DNA of 64,000 nucleotides from Arthrobacter oryzae (GCF_003634095.1 NZ_RBIR01000002.1:372001-436000), one strand, 5' to 3'; counted from the first letter of the stretch, positions 18,469 through 33,128 are shown. The notes: generated from the letters alone by a model not told the origin. Translations and numbers: made by a program.

Positions 18469-19659
18469 TTACTTGAGGATCTTGGTGACGCGTCCTGAAC
18501 CAACGGTGCGGCCGCCTTCGCGGATAGCGAAGCCGAGGCCCTCTTCCATTGCGATCGGCTGGATGAGCGCAACGGTCATCTCAGTGTTGTCGCCGGGCAT
18601 AACCATTTCCGTGCCTTCCGGCAGGGTGATAACGCCGGTTACGTCCGTGGTGCGGAAGTAGAACTGCGGGCGGTAGTTGGAGTAGAACGGGTTGTGACGC
18701 CCGCCTTCGTCCTTGGAGAGGATGTAGACGTTAGCCTCGAAGTCGGTGTGCGGGGTGATGGAACCCGGCTTGACGACAACCTGGCCACGCTCGACATCGT
18801 CGCGCTTCAGACCGCGGAGCAGGAGGCCACAGTTCTCGCCGGCCCATGCTTCGTCGAGCTGCTTGTGGAACATCTCGATGCCGGTAACCGTGGTCTTCTG
18901 GACCGGACGGATGCCGACGATCTCGACCTCGGAGTTGATGGCGAGGGTTCCACGCTCGGCGCGGCCCGTAACAACGGTGCCACGGCCGGTGATCGTGAAG
19001 ACGTCTTCGATCGGCATCAGGAAGGGCTTGTCACGGTCACGTACGGGGTCCGGAACGGACTCGTCAACGGCTTCCATGAGGTCTTCGATGGACTTGACCC
19101 ACTCCGGGTCGCCTTCCAGAGCCTTCAGGCCCGAAACGCGGATGACCGGTGCCTCATCGCCATCGAAGCCCTGCGAGCTGAGCAGCTCACGAACTTCCAT
19201 TTCGACGAGGTCGAGGAGCTCTTCGTCATCGACCATGTCTGCCTTGTTCAGCGCGACCAGCAGGTAGGGAACGCCAACCTGGCGGGCAAGCAGAACGTGC
19301 TCGCGGGTCTGAGCCATCGGGCCGTCAGTGGCGGCAACCACGAGGATTGCACCGTCCATCTGAGCAGCGCCGGTGATCATGTTCTTGATGTAGTCAGCGT
19401 GACCCGGAGCGTCTACGTGTGCGTAGTGGCGCTTCTCGGTCTGGTACTCAACGTGGGAGATGTTGATGGTAATGCCGCGCTGACGCTCTTCGGGAGCAGA
19501 GTCAATCGACGCGAAGTCACGCTTCTCGTTGAGAGTCGGGTACTTGTCGTACAGCACCTTGGAAATGGCGGCCGTCAGCGTCGTCTTACCGTGGTCAACG
19601 TGACCAATGGTACCGATGTTAACGTGCGGCTTAGTCCGCTCGAACTTTGCCTTTGCCAC
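18469..19659 (-). CDS. tuf: Elongation factor Tu
   Basis: GTPase delivering aminoacyl-tRNA to the ribosome; 396 residues. The P-loop [10 protein letters not shown] is at residues 19-28, followed by [25 protein letters not shown] and NKADM. The GTG start at 19659 has AGGAGG 5 nt upstream. In E. coli tuf follows fusA in one operon; here a hairpin after fusA and a good promoter upstream of tuf suggest at least partly separate transcription, as expected for the most abundant protein. Only copy in the window. Confidence 0.98.
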   Translation of the reverse strand: MAKAKFERTKPHVNIGTIGHVDHGKTTLTAAISKVLYDKYPTLNEKRDFASIDSAPEERQRGITINISHVEYQTEKRHYAHVDAPGHADYIKNMITGAAQMDGAILVVAATDGPMAQTREHVLLARQVGVPYLLVALNKADMVDDEELLDLVEMEVRELLSSQGFDGDEAPVIRVSGLKALEGDPEWVKSIEDLMEAVDESVPDPVRDRDKPFLMPIEDVFTITGRGTVVTGRAERGTLAINSEVEIVGIRPVQKTTVTGIEMFHKQLDEAWAGENCGLLLRGLKRDDVERGQVVVKPGSITPHTDFEANVYILSKDEGGRHNPFYSNYRPQFYFRTTDVTGVITLPEGTEMVMPGDNTEMTVALIQPIAMEEGLGFAIREGGRTVGSGRVTKILK

Positions 19660-19698
19660 AGGTTCCTCCTAGAACGTTTTCAAATGACTTACCCTTCG

Positions 19699-19715
19699 GC
19701 CGCGCTTGTCGCGGC
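19699..19715 (-). promoter_or_regulatory. Hairpin in tuf leader
   Basis: GCCGCG-CTTGT-CGCGGC, a perfect 6-bp stem in the 5' untranslated region of tuf, starting about 7 nt after the inferred transcription start. It may stabilise the mRNA. Confidence 0.5.
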
Positions 19716-19728
19716 AGAAACTCCAGTA

Positions 19729-19758
19729 AGTCTACTTGGGGGGCTTTGGATTGGTGAA
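19729..19758 (-). promoter_or_regulatory. Candidate tuf promoter
   Basis: On the minus strand TTCACC (19758-19753), an 18-nt spacer and TAGACT (19734-19729). A start near 19722 gives a leader of about 63 nt. TAGACT recurs upstream of several other core genes here. Confidence 0.5.
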
Positions 19759-19869
19759 ATTGCAGATTCAGGTACTAATGCTAGTGCCTAGAGCCTGTTC
19801 GTGCAGGCGGCCGAACTCCGGCCTGGCCGGACTACAGCTGACCGGAGCCCGGCCACTTGCACCAGATGA

Positions 19870-19887
19870 GTCTCCGTTGGCGGAGAC
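19870..19887 (-). terminator. Hairpin after fusA
   Basis: GTCTCCG-TTGG-CGGAGAC, perfect 7-bp stem about 38 nt past the fusA stop and without a U tail. It may terminate or partly terminate the str operon before the tuf promoter. Confidence 0.5.
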
Positions 19888-19924
19888 GCATCCGAGTTCT
19901 TGTTGCTGCGATTGTCCCTAGGGA

Positions 19925-22039
19925 CTACTCGCCGCGGTTCTTCTGGATGATCTCGTCGGCGTATGCCTTCGGGACCTCGGCGTAGCTGTGGAACGTCATG
20001 GAGTACACAGCGCGGCCCTGGGTCTTCGAGCGCAGGTCACCGATGTAGCCGAACATGCCGGACAGCGGGACGTGTGCACGAATAACCTTGACGCCCTGGG
20101 CATCTTCCATGGACTGCATCTGGCCACGGCGGGAGTTGAGGTCACCGATAACTTCACCCATGTATTCCTCAGGGGTGCGGACCTCGACATCCATCAGCGG
20201 TTCGAGCAGGACAGGGTTCGCCTTGCGTGCGGCTTCCTTGAAAGCCATACGGCCGGCGATCTTGAACGCCATTTCCGAGGAGTCAACATCGTGGTACGCG
20301 CCGTCAATCAGCGTGGCCTTGATGCCGACAACCGGGTAACCGGCCAGGACGCCGTCGTTCAGCGCATCCTGGATACCGGCGTCGACCGACGGGATGTATT
20401 CGCGCGGAATACGGCCACCGGTGACCTTGTTCGAGAACTCGTACAGCTCGCCCTCGGACGTGTCCAGCGGCTCGATCGCAATCTGGATCTTTGCGAACTG
20501 GCCGGAACCACCGGTCTGCTTCTTGTGCGTGTAGTCGTGACGCTCTACAGCACGCTTGATGGTTTCGCGGTAAGCAACCTGCGGCTTGCCGACATTGGCC
20601 TCGACCTTGAATTCGCGGCGCATGCGGTCCACCAGGATGTCCAGGTGAAGCTCGCCCATGCCGGCGATGATGGTCTGGCCGGTGTCTTCGTTGAGGGAGA
20701 CCTGGAAGGTCGGGTCCTCGGCGGAGAGCTTCTGGATGGCCGTGGAGAGCTTCTCCTGGTCACCCTTGGTGTTCGGCTCGATCGCAACCGAAATCACGGG
20801 CTCCGGGAAGCTCATGGACTCAAGGACGATCTGGTTGCTGGAGTCGCACAGGGTGTCGCCCGTGGTCGTATCCTTCAGCCCGATCGCTGCGTAGATGTGG
20901 CCCGCGGTAGCGCCGTCAACCGGCATTTCCTTGTTGGCGTGCATCTGGAACAGCTTGCCGATGCGCTCCTTCTTGCCCTTGGTGGAGTTAACCACCTGGG
21001 AGCCGGCTTCGACGTGACCGGAGTACACGCGGATGAAGGTGAGCTGGCCGAAGAACGGGTGCGTGGCAATCTTGAACGCCAGAGCCGAGAACGGCTCTTC
21101 GGAAGACGGCTTGCGCGTCAGTTCCTTCTCTTCGTCGCGGGGATCGTGACCGATCATCGGCGGGACGTCGAGCGGGTTCGGCAGGTAGTCCACAACTGCG
21201 TCGAGCATCGGCTGGACACCGCGGTTCTTGAACGCGGAGCCACAGAACACCGGGTACAGCTCAGAGTTGATCGTCATCTTGCGGATGCCGGCCTTGAGCT
21301 CGTCGATGCTGATCTCTTCGCCCTCGAGGTACTTCTCCATGAGTTCTTCGGAGGCCTCGGCAACAGTCTCAACGAGAGTTGCACGGTATTCTTCGGCCTT
21401 CTCCTTGAGGTCAGCCGGGATCTCGCGGATCTCGTACTTGGCACCCATGGTGACGTCACCCTTGGAGTCGCCGGGCCAAACCAGCGCGCGCATGTAAAGG
21501 AGGTCGACGACGCCGACGAAGTCGTTCTCGGAGCCGATCGGCAGCTGCATGACGAGCGGCTTGGCACCGAGGCGGCTGATGATGGTGTCGACGGTGAAGT
21601 AGAAGTCAGCGCCGAGCTTGTCCATCTTGTTGACGAAGCAGATGCGCGGAACGTTGTACTTGTCGGCCTGGCGCCAAACGGTCTCAGACTGCGGCTCCAC
21701 GCCTTCCTTGCCGTCGAACACGGCAACTGCGCCGTCGAGGACGCGCAGGGAGCGCTCAACCTCGACCGTGAAGTCAACGTGGCCCGGGGTGTCAATGATG
21801 TTGATCTGGTTGTTTTCCCAGAAGCAGGTCACGGCGGCAGACGTGATGGTGATGCCGCGTTCCTTTTCCTGTTCCATCCAGTCAGTCGTCGAAGCGCCGT
21901 CGTGCGTTTCGCCGATCTTGTGGTTCACACCCGTGTAGAACAGGATGCGCTCGGTAGTAGTGGTCTTGCCGGCATCAATGTGGGCCATGATGCCGATGTT
22001 GCGGACCTTGCTAAGGTCGGTAAGCACGTCCTGTGCCAC
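19925..22039 (-). CDS. fusA: Elongation factor G
   Basis: Ribosomal translocase GTPase, 704 residues. The G domain has [15 protein letters not shown] at about residues 19-33, then [21 protein letters not shown] and [12 protein letters not shown]; domain IV carries the conserved [24 protein letters not shown] block. The GTG at 22039 is chosen for its GGGAG site 6 nt upstream; an in-frame GTG at 22066 has none. It lies between rpsG and tuf, the classic str order. Confidence 0.98.
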   Translation of the reverse strand: MAQDVLTDLSKVRNIGIMAHIDAGKTTTTERILFYTGVNHKIGETHDGASTTDWMEQEKERGITITSAAVTCFWENNQINIIDTPGHVDFTVEVERSLRVLDGAVAVFDGKEGVEPQSETVWRQADKYNVPRICFVNKMDKLGADFYFTVDTIISRLGAKPLVMQLPIGSENDFVGVVDLLYMRALVWPGDSKGDVTMGAKYEIREIPADLKEKAEEYRATLVETVAEASEELMEKYLEGEEISIDELKAGIRKMTINSELYPVFCGSAFKNRGVQPMLDAVVDYLPNPLDVPPMIGHDPRDEEKELTRKPSSEEPFSALAFKIATHPFFGQLTFIRVYSGHVEAGSQVVNSTKGKKERIGKLFQMHANKEMPVDGATAGHIYAAIGLKDTTTGDTLCDSSNQIVLESMSFPEPVISVAIEPNTKGDQEKLSTAIQKLSAEDPTFQVSLNEDTGQTIIAGMGELHLDILVDRMRREFKVEANVGKPQVAYRETIKRAVERHDYTHKKQTGGSGQFAKIQIAIEPLDTSEGELYEFSNKVTGGRIPREYIPSVDAGIQDALNDGVLAGYPVVGIKATLIDGAYHDVDSSEMAFKIAGRMAFKEAARKANPVLLEPLMDVEVRTPEEYMGEVIGDLNSRRGQMQSMEDAQGVKVIRAHVPLSGMFGYIGDLRSKTQGRAVYSMTFHSYAEVPKAYADEIIQKNRGE

Positions 22040-22108
22040 GGTGTCTCCCTTTCGGATGGACTGCACGTTCGCCGCCGGCTCTCATGAGCCAGCGGCGTCC
22101 GGGAAGTT

Positions 22109-22579
22109 TTACCAGCGGTAGTGTGCGAAGGCCTTGTTGGACTCGGCCATCTTGTGGGTGTCTTCGCGACGCTTCACAGCGGCACCGAGACCGTTGGAGG
22201 CATCCAGAATCTCGTTCTGGAGGCGCTCGGTCATGGTCTTTTCGCGGCGGGCCTTGGAGTAGCCAACCAGCCAGCGGAGGGCGAGGGCCGTGGAACGACC
22301 CGGCTTGACCTCAACCGGAACCTGGTAGGTGGCGCCACCAACGCGGCGGGAGCGGACCTCAAGCGAAGGCTTGACGTTCTCCATGGCCTTCTTGAGGGCT
22401 GCAACGGGGTCGCCGCCGGACTTGGCGCGAGCACCTTCGAGGGCACCGTAAACGATGCGCTCTGCGGTGGACTTCTTGCCGTCAACCAGCACCTTGTTGA
22501 TGAGCTGGGTGACCAGCGGGGAGCCGTAAACGGGATCTAGAACTAGCGGCCGCTTGGGGGCCGGACCCTTGCGAGGCAT
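22109..22579 (-). CDS. rpsG: 30S ribosomal protein S7
   Basis: S7, 156 residues, nucleates the 30S head. Conserved [38 protein letters not shown] and [13 protein letters not shown]. The ATG at 22579 lies one base after the rpsL stop; a longer open frame upstream overlaps rpsL and is not used. In E. coli S7 regulates the str operon through the rpsL-rpsG spacer; a spacer that short cannot hold that element here. Confidence 0.97.
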   Translation of the reverse strand: MPRKGPAPKRPLVLDPVYGSPLVTQLINKVLVDGKKSTAERIVYGALEGARAKSGGDPVAALKKAMENVKPSLEVRSRRVGGATYQVPVEVKPGRSTALALRWLVGYSKARREKTMTERLQNEILDASNGLGAAVKRREDTHKMAESNKAFAHYRW

Positions 22580-22580
22580 A

Positions 22581-22955
22581 TTACTTCTTCTCCATCTTTG
22601 CGCCGTAGCGGCTACGAGCCTGCTTACGGTTCTTGACACCCTGGGTATCGAGGGCGCCACGGACGATCTTGTAGCGGACACCCGGAAGGTCCTTCACGCG
22701 GCCGCCGCGGACGAGCACAATGGAGTGCTCCTGCAGGTTGTGGCCTACACCGGGGATGTAAGCGGTGACTTCAATGCCACCGTTGAGGCGTACACGAGCA
22801 ACCTTACGCAGAGCCGAGTTCGGCTTCTTCGGGGTCGTCGTGTAAACGCGGGTGCAAACACCGCGGCGCATCGGGCTGCCGTTAAGCGCGGGGGCCTTGG
22901 TCTTTTTGACCTTCGGCGTGCGGCCCTTGCGGACCAGCTGGTTAATCGTAGGCAC
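22581..22955 (-). CDS. rpsL: 30S ribosomal protein S12
   Basis: S12, 124 residues, decoding-centre protein. Begins [19 protein letters not shown]. Lys43 ([13 protein letters not shown]) and the lysine in VRYKIVRG are the ordinary residues, so no streptomycin-resistance substitution is visible. First gene of the str operon. Confidence 0.97.
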   Translation of the reverse strand: MPTINQLVRKGRTPKVKKTKAPALNGSPMRRGVCTRVYTTTPKKPNSALRKVARVRLNGGIEVTAYIPGVGHNLQEHSIVLVRGGRVKDLPGVRYKIVRGALDTQGVKNRKQARSRYGAKMEKK

Positions 22956-23322
22956 TCTCGTGTTCTCCGTTTTATCCGGAGCGGCCGTTGGCGGACGCTC
23001 TCTTGTCGCTGCGCCTCGCCGCTCGAGCCTTGAAGTTATCTCCAGAGCAGCTGAGGCGAAGCCTTAATAGTCGGACCGCACGCCGGGGTCCAGGATCTTT
23101 CGAGCCGAACTGCCCCTAGGCATGCGAAAATGTGGCATACGTTGCACAAGAACCCTGCAAACCGGAAACGTCGTCCTGGTTGAGCCATACAGCTGCAAGC
23201 TGTCTAACTAAACCGGCGCTCTCATCCACTGCCACAATAACAATTAGTCTCAAGTCTAACACGGACCGGTCCCAGCCCTTAATCGGCGCGGAAGGGGCCG
23301 GGAATCGCCCAGCACTTAAACA
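22956..23322 (-). promoter_or_regulatory. str operon promoter/leader region
   Basis: About 370 nt between the palindrome after rpoC and rpsL, with no gene. The best promoter sign is TTAGACT on the minus strand (TAGACT at 23258-23253), with TTAAGG 18 nt upstream as a poor -35. If used, the rpsL leader is close to 290 nt. I see no further recognisable element. Confidence 0.35.
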
Positions 23323-23387
23323 GCAACGCGGGGTCACTTTGAGCCCAATCCACGGGGTGGATTGGGCCGTAAGTGACCCCGCGTTGC
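23323..23387. terminator. Long two-tier palindrome (family A, copy 1), likely rpoC terminator
   Basis: Outer arms GCAACGCGGGGTCACTT / AAGTGACCCCGCGTTGC (23323-23339, 23371-23387) are a perfect 17-bp stem. A 3x3 internal loop leads to an inner perfect 11-bp stem GCCCAATCCAC / GTGGATTGGGC (23343-23353, 23357-23367) with a GGG loop. It begins 8 nt after the rpoC stop. A second element with nearly the same outer stem lies at 33129-33191. Such an RNA stem would terminate or protect the rpoBC transcript; a repeated extragenic palindrome of mobile origin is the alternative. Confidence 0.85.
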
Positions 23388-23395
23388 ATTAGCGG

Positions 23396-27295
<3,900 letters not shown>

Positions 27296-27362
27296 ATGGT
27301 CCCTGTTCTCTCTTGTTCTCTAAATTCTGAAGTCTTGGGTTACGGGAAGAGGGAGGGGAGGC

Positions 27363-27390
27363 TCGACGACGGGTGGTGACCCGCCGTCGA
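27363..27390 (-). promoter_or_regulatory. Intercistronic hairpin, rpoB-rpoC
   Basis: Arms 27363-27373 and 27380-27390 pair over 11 bp with one mismatch and a TGGTGA loop, 10 nt past the rpoB stop. No U tail; more likely a processing or stability stem than a terminator. Confidence 0.5.
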
Positions 27391-27400
27391 ACCCCACCTG

Positions 27401-30400
27401 CTAAACCTCTTCTACGGAACTGGGCTCTGCACGAGACAGATCGATGCCCAGTTCTTCCGCAGCCGTGAAGACTGCGTCATCAGAGTCACGCATTTCAATT
27501 GTGGTTCCGTCCGTGGAAAGAACTTCCACGTTCAGGCACAGCGACTGCATTTCCTTGATCAAGACCTTGAAGGACTCAGGAACGCCCGGCTCGGGGATGT
27601 TCTCGCCCTTGACGATGGCTTCGTAGACCTTCACACGACCGTGGATATCATCCGACTTGATCGTGAGCAGTTCCTGGAGCGTGTAGGCGGCGCCATAAGC
27701 TTCGAGCGCCCACACTTCCATTTCACCGAAGCGCTGGCCACCGAACTGTGCCTTACCACCCAGCGGCTGCTGCGTGATCATGGAGTACGGGCCGGTGGAG
27801 CGTGCGTGGATCTTGTCGTCCACCAGGTGGTGGAGCTTCAGGATGTACATGTAGCCGACCGAGATCGGATCCGGGAACGGCTCGCCGGAGCGGCCGTCGA
27901 ACAGACGGGTCTTGCCGGAGGAGTTGATCAGGCGGTCGCCGTCGCGGGTGACGTTGGTGGAATCGAGCAGGCCCGTGATTTCCTCTTCACGCGCGCCGTC
28001 GAAGACCGGCGTTGCGACAGTGGTCTGGCCACTCTCGCGCGGCAGGTTCGGCAGCTGCTTGACCCACTCGGGCTCGCCCTCGATCTTCCAGCCGGTCTTG
28101 GCAACCCAGCCGAGGTGCGTCTCGAGCACCTGGCCGACGTTCATACGACCCGGAACACCCAGCGGGTTCAGGACGATATCAACGGGGGTACCGTCGGCAA
28201 GGAAGGGCATGTCCTCGATCGGGAGGATCTTGGAGATAACACCCTTGTTGCCGTGACGGCCGGCGAGCTTGTCGCCGTCGGTGATCTTGCGCTTGGCAGC
28301 CACGTACACGCGCACCAGCTGGTTCACGCCCGGGGGCAGCTCGTCGTCGTTGTCGCGGTCGAAGACGCGGACACCGATCACGGTGCCGGACTCGCCGTGC
28401 GGAACCTTCAGGGAGGTGTCGCGCACTTCGCGGGACTTCTCACCGAAGATGGCGCGCAGCAGGCGCTCTTCCGGGGTCAGCTCGGTCTCGCCCTTGGGGG
28501 TGACCTTGCCTACCAGGATGTCGCCGGCCTCGACCTCGGCACCAATGTGGATGATGCCGCGCTCGTCCAGCCCTGCCAGGACTTCCTCAGACACGTTGGG
28601 GATGTCACGGGTGATTTCCTCGGCACCAAGCTTGGTGTCGCGGGCATCGATCTCGTGCTCCTCGATGTGGATGGAGGACAGGACGTCCTCGGCCACGATG
28701 CGCTGGGAAAGGATGATGGCATCCTCGAAGTTGTGGCCTTCCCATGACATGAATGCCACGAGCAGGTTCTTACCGAGGGCGAGCTCGCCCTGGTCCGTTG
28801 CCGGGCCGTCAGCGATAATGCCGCCGACCTCCAGGCGCTGGCCTTCGTTCACCAGGACACGGTTGTTGTAGCAGTTGCCCTGGTTGGAGCGCGCGAACTT
28901 GTTGATGCGGTAGTTGGTTTCCGTACCGTCATCGTTGAGCATGATGACCAGCTCGGCGGAGACCTCGGTGACCACACCTGCCTTCTTGGCGATGGTGACA
29001 TCACCGGCGTCGACGGCTGCGGCGCGTTCCATGCCGGTGCCGACGAACGGCGCCTCGGAACGGACCAGCGGCACGGCCTGGCGCTGCATGTTGGCACCCA
29101 TGAGTGCACGGTTAGCATCGTCGTGCTCGAGGAACGGGATCAGGGCGGTAGCCACGGACACCATCTGGCGCGGGGAGACGTCCATGAACTCGACGTCGGC
29201 GGCGGGAACCAGCACGGGCTCGCCTCCACCACCGCGGGCACGGACCAGGACGGTCTCTTCGGCGAACTTCTTGTTCGCATCGAGCGGAGCGTTGGCCTGA
29301 GCGATCAGGACCTCGGCCTCGTCGTCGGCGGTGAGGTACTTGACCTCATCGGAGACGACGCCCTCGGACACAAGACGGTACGGGGTTTCGATGAAGCCGA
29401 ACGGGTTGATGCGTCCGTAGGAAGCCAGCGAACCGATCAGACCAATGTTCGGGCCTTCAGGAGTTTCGATGGGGCACATACGTCCGTAGTGGGACGGGTG
29501 CACGTCACGAACTTCCATGCCGGCGCGGTCACGGGACAGACCACCCGGGCCAAGCGCGGACAGGCGGCGCTTGTGGGTCAGACCCGAGAGCGGGTTGTTC
29601 TGGTCCATGAACTGGGACAGTTGGGAGGTTCCGAAGAACTCCTTGATGGCTGCCACGACGGGACGGATGTTGATCAGGGTCTGCGGCGTGATGGCCTCGA
29701 CGTCCTGGGTGGTCATGCGTTCGCGGACGACGCGCTCCATGCGGGACAGGCCGGTGCGGACCTGGTTCTCGATGAGCTCGCCGACGGCGCGGATGCGGCG
29801 GTTGCCGAAGTGGTCGATGTCATCGATCTCGACGCGCAGCTCGTGGTCCTGGCCGTCGCGCTTGCCCGTGAGGGTCTTCTCGCCGGCGTGCAGGGCAACC
29901 AGGAACTTGATCATGGCCACGATGTCTTCAACGTGCAGGACCGATGCTTCCTTGTCGCCAAGGGAGCGGTCGATGCCAAGCTTGCGGTTGATCTTGTAAC
30001 GGCCGACCTTGGCCAGATCGTAGCGCTTGGAGTTGAAGTACAGGTTGTCCAGCAGGGACTGGGCAGCCTCAACCGTGGGCGGCTCGCCCGGGCGCAGCTT
30101 CCGGTAGATGTCCAGCAACGCGTCTTCGCGGGTCTCGGTGGCGTCCTTCTCCAGCGTGGCGCGCATGGAGTCGTACTGGCCGAACTCTTCGAGGATCTGG
30201 CCTTCGGTCCAGCCGAGGGCCTTCAGCAGCACGGTGACGGACTGCTTGCGCTTGCGGTCAAGACGGACGCCGACCTGGTCGCGCTTGTCGATTTCGAGCT
30301 CGAACCAGGCGCCGCGGGACGGGATGATCTTCGCAGTGAAGATGTCCTTGTCGCTGGTCTTGTCGGCGGTGCGCTCGAAGTAGGCACCCGGGGAACGGAC

Positions 30401-30916
30401 CAGCTGGGAGACGACGACACGCTCGGTGCCGTTGACGACGAAGGTGCCCTTCTCGGTCATCAGCGGGAAGTCACCCATGAACACGGTCTGCTGCTTGATT
30501 TCGCCCGTGTTGTTGTTCATGAATTCGGCTTTAACGTACAGCGGAGCCGAGTACGTTGCGTCCCGGTCCTTGCACTCGGCCATGGTGTATTTGGGGTCAG
30601 CGAACTCCGGCTCGGAGAAGCTCAGGGACATGGTGCCCTGGAAGTCCTCGATCGGGGAGATCTCTTCGAAGATGTCGGACAGTCCCGAGGTGGTGGCGAC
30701 GCTGAGGTCACCTTCTTCGACGGCCTTCGCCACGCGCGCCTGCCAGCGTTCGTTTCCGACCAGCCAGTCAAAGCTGTCCGTTTGCAGGGCGAGCAGATTC
30801 GGAACATCAAGGGGTTCGTGAATCTTTGCGAATGAGAGCCGGCGGGTTGCACCGTCGGTGCTGTCGGCATTGATAGCGGTAGCGTTGTTTACATTAGAGG
30901 TGCTCGAGGCGACCAA
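27401..30916 (-). CDS. rpoB: DNA-directed RNA polymerase subunit beta
   Basis: RNA polymerase beta subunit, 1171 residues from the TTG at 30916. That start is preferred because GGAAGGA lies 6 nt upstream and the N-terminus then reads [10 protein letters not shown]; a GTG at 30931 would add five residues. The rifampicin region [17 protein letters not shown], then [16 protein letters not shown], has the ordinary Asp, His and Ser at the three main resistance positions, so rifampicin sensitivity is expected. Other landmarks: [16 protein letters not shown] [18 protein letters not shown] and [12 protein letters not shown]. Unlike most bacteria, rplJL is not next to it: about 4.4 kb with three unrelated genes intervenes. 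Confidence 0.98.
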   Translation of the reverse strand: MVASSTSNVNNATAINADSTDGATRRLSFAKIHEPLDVPNLLALQTDSFDWLVGNERWQARVAKAVEEGDLSVATTSGLSDIFEEISPIEDFQGTMSLSFSEPEFADPKYTMAECKDRDATYSAPLYVKAEFMNNNTGEIKQQTVFMGDFPLMTEKGTFVVNGTERVVVSQLVRSPGAYFERTADKTSDKDIFTAKIIPSRGAWFELEIDKRDQVGVRLDRKRKQSVTVLLKALGWTEGQILEEFGQYDSMRATLEKDATETREDALLDIYRKLRPGEPPTVEAAQSLLDNLYFNSKRYDLAKVGRYKINRKLGIDRSLGDKEASVLHVEDIVAMIKFLVALHAGEKTLTGKRDGQDHELRVEIDDIDHFGNRRIRAVGELIENQVRTGLSRMERVVRERMTTQDVEAITPQTLINIRPVVAAIKEFFGTSQLSQFMDQNNPLSGLTHKRRLSALGPGGLSRDRAGMEVRDVHPSHYGRMCPIETPEGPNIGLIGSLASYGRINPFGFIETPYRLVSEGVVSDEVKYLTADDEAEVLIAQANAPLDANKKFAEETVLVRARGGGGEPVLVPAADVEFMDVSPRQMVSVATALIPFLEHDDANRALMGANMQRQAVPLVRSEAPFVGTGMERAAAVDAGDVTIAKKAGVVTEVSAELVIMLNDDGTETNYRINKFARSNQGNCYNNRVLVNEGQRLEVGGIIADGPATDQGELALGKNLLVAFMSWEGHNFEDAIILSQRIVAEDVLSSIHIEEHEIDARDTKLGAEEITRDIPNVSEEVLAGLDERGIIHIGAEVEAGDILVGKVTPKGETELTPEERLLRAIFGEKSREVRDTSLKVPHGESGTVIGVRVFDRDNDDELPPGVNQLVRVYVAAKRKITDGDKLAGRHGNKGVISKILPIEDMPFLADGTPVDIVLNPLGVPGRMNVGQVLETHLGWVAKTGWKIEGEPEWVKQLPNLPRESGQTTVATPVFDGAREEEITGLLDSTNVTRDGDRLINSSGKTRLFDGRSGEPFPDPISVGYMYILKLHHLVDDKIHARSTGPYSMITQQPLGGKAQFGGQRFGEMEVWALEAYGAAYTLQELLTIKSDDIHGRVKVYEAIVKGENIPEPGVPESFKVLIKEMQSLCLNVEVLSTDGTTIEMRDSDDAVFTAAEELGIDLSRAEPSSVEEV

Positions 30917-31136
30917 GAGGGATCCTTCCACAGACCTTCAGGCGTTGTCAGATCTCCCCCGTTGTGCACCCTGCAGAGTGACTCCGCAGCGCTACCAGTC
31001 CGGTTCCGCTATATGACCCGGGACCCGCGCTGCCCATGCTGGTGCACGTTGTAGACGGCACATTGATGGAACAGCTGTCAGGCTAAGCCCACCGCTATAT
31101 GAAGGCTGAAGGTAAACAGGGAAGACGCAAATATCT

Positions 31137-31165
31137 ACGATACGGCAAAGCAACCTACTTGTCTA
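31137..31165 (-). promoter_or_regulatory. Candidate rpoB promoter(s)
   Basis: Minus strand: TAGACA (31165-31160), 17-nt spacer, TATCGT (31142-31137). The same TAGACA could also act as a -10 for TTGCAA located 17 nt further upstream, so two overlapping promoters are possible. The first predicts a start near 31130 and a leader of about 215 nt. That leader has two copies of CCGCTATATGA (plus-strand 31006-31016 and 31092-31102). The rest of the divergent region to the thiolase gene holds no gene. Confidence 0.5.
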
Positions 31166-31299
31166 CCCCACTTCCGGCGGGATTGCAAGCACCAACATTT
31201 GCCTGGGGCCGCACCGAGACCGGGGCCGGGCCGAATGGATACGTGATGGGGCTCACGATAACGTAGATGTAAGACAAAAGTAGATGGGAAGAGAAGACC

Positions 31300-32499
31300 A
31301 TGAGCAATCCTGCAGACAACAACGATGTTGTCATCCTCGCCGCCGCCCGCACGCCCCAGGGGCGCCTGAACGGGCAGCTGGCCAGCTTCACCGCCGTCGA
31401 ACTCGGCACCCACGCCATCCGCGCGGCCCTCGCCGCCAGCGGCGTCAAGGCCGACCAGGTTGACAGCGTGATCATGGGCCAGGTCCTGCAGGCCGGAGCG
31501 GGCCAGAACCCGGCGCGCCAGAGCGCCATCGGCGCCGGCATCGGTTGGAATGTTCCCACAGTGACCATCAACAAGGTCTGCCTTTCGGGCCTCACCGCGG
31601 TGATCGACGCCGCCCGGATGATCCGCAGCGGCGACGCCACCGTGGTGGTCGCCGGCGGCCAGGAGTCCATGACCCGTGCCCCTCACGTGCTGCCCGGTTC
31701 CCGGCAGGGCTGGGCCTACGGCACGGTGCAGGCCCTCGACGTCGCCGCCCACGACGGCCTGACCGACGCCTTCGACGGGCAGTCGATGGGCCTGTCGACG
31801 GAGACCAAGAACCTGACCCTCGGCATCGACCGGAGGTCCCAGGACGAGGTGGCCGCCCAGTCGCACCAGCGGGCTGCCCGTGCCGCCAAGGACGGCGTCT
31901 TCGACGGCGAGATCGCCCCGATGAGCGTCAAGCAGCGCAAGGGCGATCCGCTCGCCGTCACCTCCGACGAGGGCATCCGGCCGGACACCACTGTCGAATC
32001 CCTGGCCGGCCTTCGCGCGGCGTTCGTCACGGACGGGACCATCACCGCTGGCAATTCCTCTCCCCTCTCCGACGGCGCCGCCGCCCTCGTGCTGTGCAGC
32101 CGGAAGTTTGCCGAGGACCACGGCCTGGACTACCTCGCCGTGGTCGGCAAGCCGGGCCAGGTGGCCGGTCCTGACAACTCGCTGCACTCCCAGCCGTCCA
32201 ACGCCATCAAGAGCGCCCTGGACAAGGCCGGCTGGTCCGCCGCCGACCTCGACTTCATCGAAATCAACGAGGCCTTCGGCTCCGTGGCGGTGCAGTCCCT
32301 GAAGGACCTCGACTACCCGCTGGAGCGGTGCAACATCCACGGCGGAGCCATCGCCCTGGGCCACCCGATCGGAGCCTCCGGCGCCCGGCTGGCCCTGCAC
32401 GCGGCCCACGAACTCAAGCGCCGGGGCACCGGCAAGGCAGCCGTTTCGCTGTGCGGAGGCGGCGGACAGGGCGAGGCGCTGCTGCTCTACCGCGACTGA
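31300..32499 (+). CDS. Acetyl-CoA C-acetyltransferase (thiolase)
   Basis: Thiolase family enzyme condensing or cleaving acyl-CoA (acetoacetyl-CoA type likely), 399 residues, cytosolic. The active-site set is complete: acylated C94 (NKVCLSGL), H355 in GGAIALGHPIGASGAR, and C385 in SLCGGGGQG, with NEAFG before H355. The upstream GGGAAGAGAAG serves as ribosome site. No other fatty-acid or polyhydroxyalkanoate gene is adjacent, so the pathway is open: ketone-body/PHB biosynthesis or beta-oxidation. It starts the three-gene block that separates rpoBC from rplJL. Confidence 0.93.
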   Translation: MSNPADNNDVVILAAARTPQGRLNGQLASFTAVELGTHAIRAALAASGVKADQVDSVIMGQVLQAGAGQNPARQSAIGAGIGWNVPTVTINKVCLSGLTAVIDAARMIRSGDATVVVAGGQESMTRAPHVLPGSRQGWAYGTVQALDVAAHDGLTDAFDGQSMGLSTETKNLTLGIDRRSQDEVAAQSHQRAARAAKDGVFDGEIAPMSVKQRKGDPLAVTSDEGIRPDTTVESLAGLRAAFVTDGTITAGNSSPLSDGAAALVLCSRKFAEDHGLDYLAVVGKPGQVAGPDNSLHSQPSNAIKSALDKAGWSAADLDFIEINEAFGSVAVQSLKDLDYPLERCNIHGGAIALGHPIGASGARLALHAAHELKRRGTGKAAVSLCGGGGQGEALLLYRD

Positions 32500-32514
32500 A
32501 CCCGCGGCCGCAGA

Positions 32515-32540
32515 GCCCGAGAGCAGGGCCCGAGAGCAGG
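32515..32540. repeat. Tandem 13-bp repeat between thiolase and YbaK genes
   Basis: GCCCGAGAGCAGG occurs twice in a row, followed by a degenerate third copy (GCCAGGAGAGC). Probably replication slippage. Confidence 0.85.
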
Positions 32541-32599
32541 GCCAGGAGAGCGGGTGCCCGCAGAAACGCAGGAGAGTGCACGAGCAGCAGGGAGAGGTT

Positions 32600-33097
32600 T
32601 TGACCGGAATGGCAGAGCAGACAGCAGCCGGCGGCGGACGCGAGCGGTTCCTGGCCGATGCCGCGGCCCGCGGTCTGAACGTCGAGATCGTGGAACGTTC
32701 CGCCGCCCGCAGCCTCGAGGAGGCGGCAGGCATCCTGGGAATCCGTCCGGCGGACATCGTCAAGTCCCTCGTGGTCAAGCACAAGGACGGCAGCTTCCTC
32801 TTCGCGCTGGTCCCGGGCGACCGGCAGATCTCCTGGCCCAAGCTGCGGGCATTGCTGGGCGTCAACAAGCTCTCGCTCCCGGCTGCGGAAACGGCCTTCG
32901 AGGCCACCGGCTACGAGCGGGGCACCATTACGCCGCTCGGCAGCACCCGCCCCTGGCCGGTCTATGCCGACCAGAGCATCCAGGGCCGGCGGATCTCCAT
33001 GGGCGCCGGCGAACACGGCTACAGTGCGTTCGTCGACGCGGACGCCCTGACGGCGGCCTTGGGCGCCGTCGTCGCCGATATCACCGACCCCAACTAG
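32600..33097 (+). CDS. YbaK/EbsC-family aminoacyl-tRNA deacylase
   Basis: Single-domain trans-editing deacylase that hydrolyses mischarged tRNAs (Cys-tRNA(Pro) in the best-known member); about 165 residues. The conserved substrate-site lysine lies in DIVKSLVVKH, with ADQSIQGRRISMGAGEHGYS and the GTITPLG stretch after it. The start is uncertain: TTG at 32600 has GGAG at ideal spacing, ATG at 32609 is the conservative alternative, and GTG at 32576 has an AGGAG too close. It ends at a family-A palindrome. The deacylase family is clear; the tRNA target is not. Confidence 0.85.
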   Translation: MTGMAEQTAAGGGRERFLADAAARGLNVEIVERSAARSLEEAAGILGIRPADIVKSLVVKHKDGSFLFALVPGDRQISWPKLRALLGVNKLSLPAAETAFEATGYERGTITPLGSTRPWPVYADQSIQGRRISMGAGEHGYSAFVDADALTAALGAVVADITDPN

Positions 33098-33128
33098 CCC
33101 ACCCGGGTTAACAAACAACGCTAACAAT

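Noticed and set aside
22780..22860. Streptomycin-resistance change in rpsL
   Set aside because: Lys43 and the second lysine site are of the usual type.
23116..23337. Small minus-strand gene between rpsL and rpoC
   Set aside because: No ribosome site, odd composition, overlaps the promoter candidate and the palindrome.
29490..29640. Rifampicin-resistance substitutions in rpoB
   Set aside because: The main resistance positions carry the ordinary Asp, His and Ser residues.
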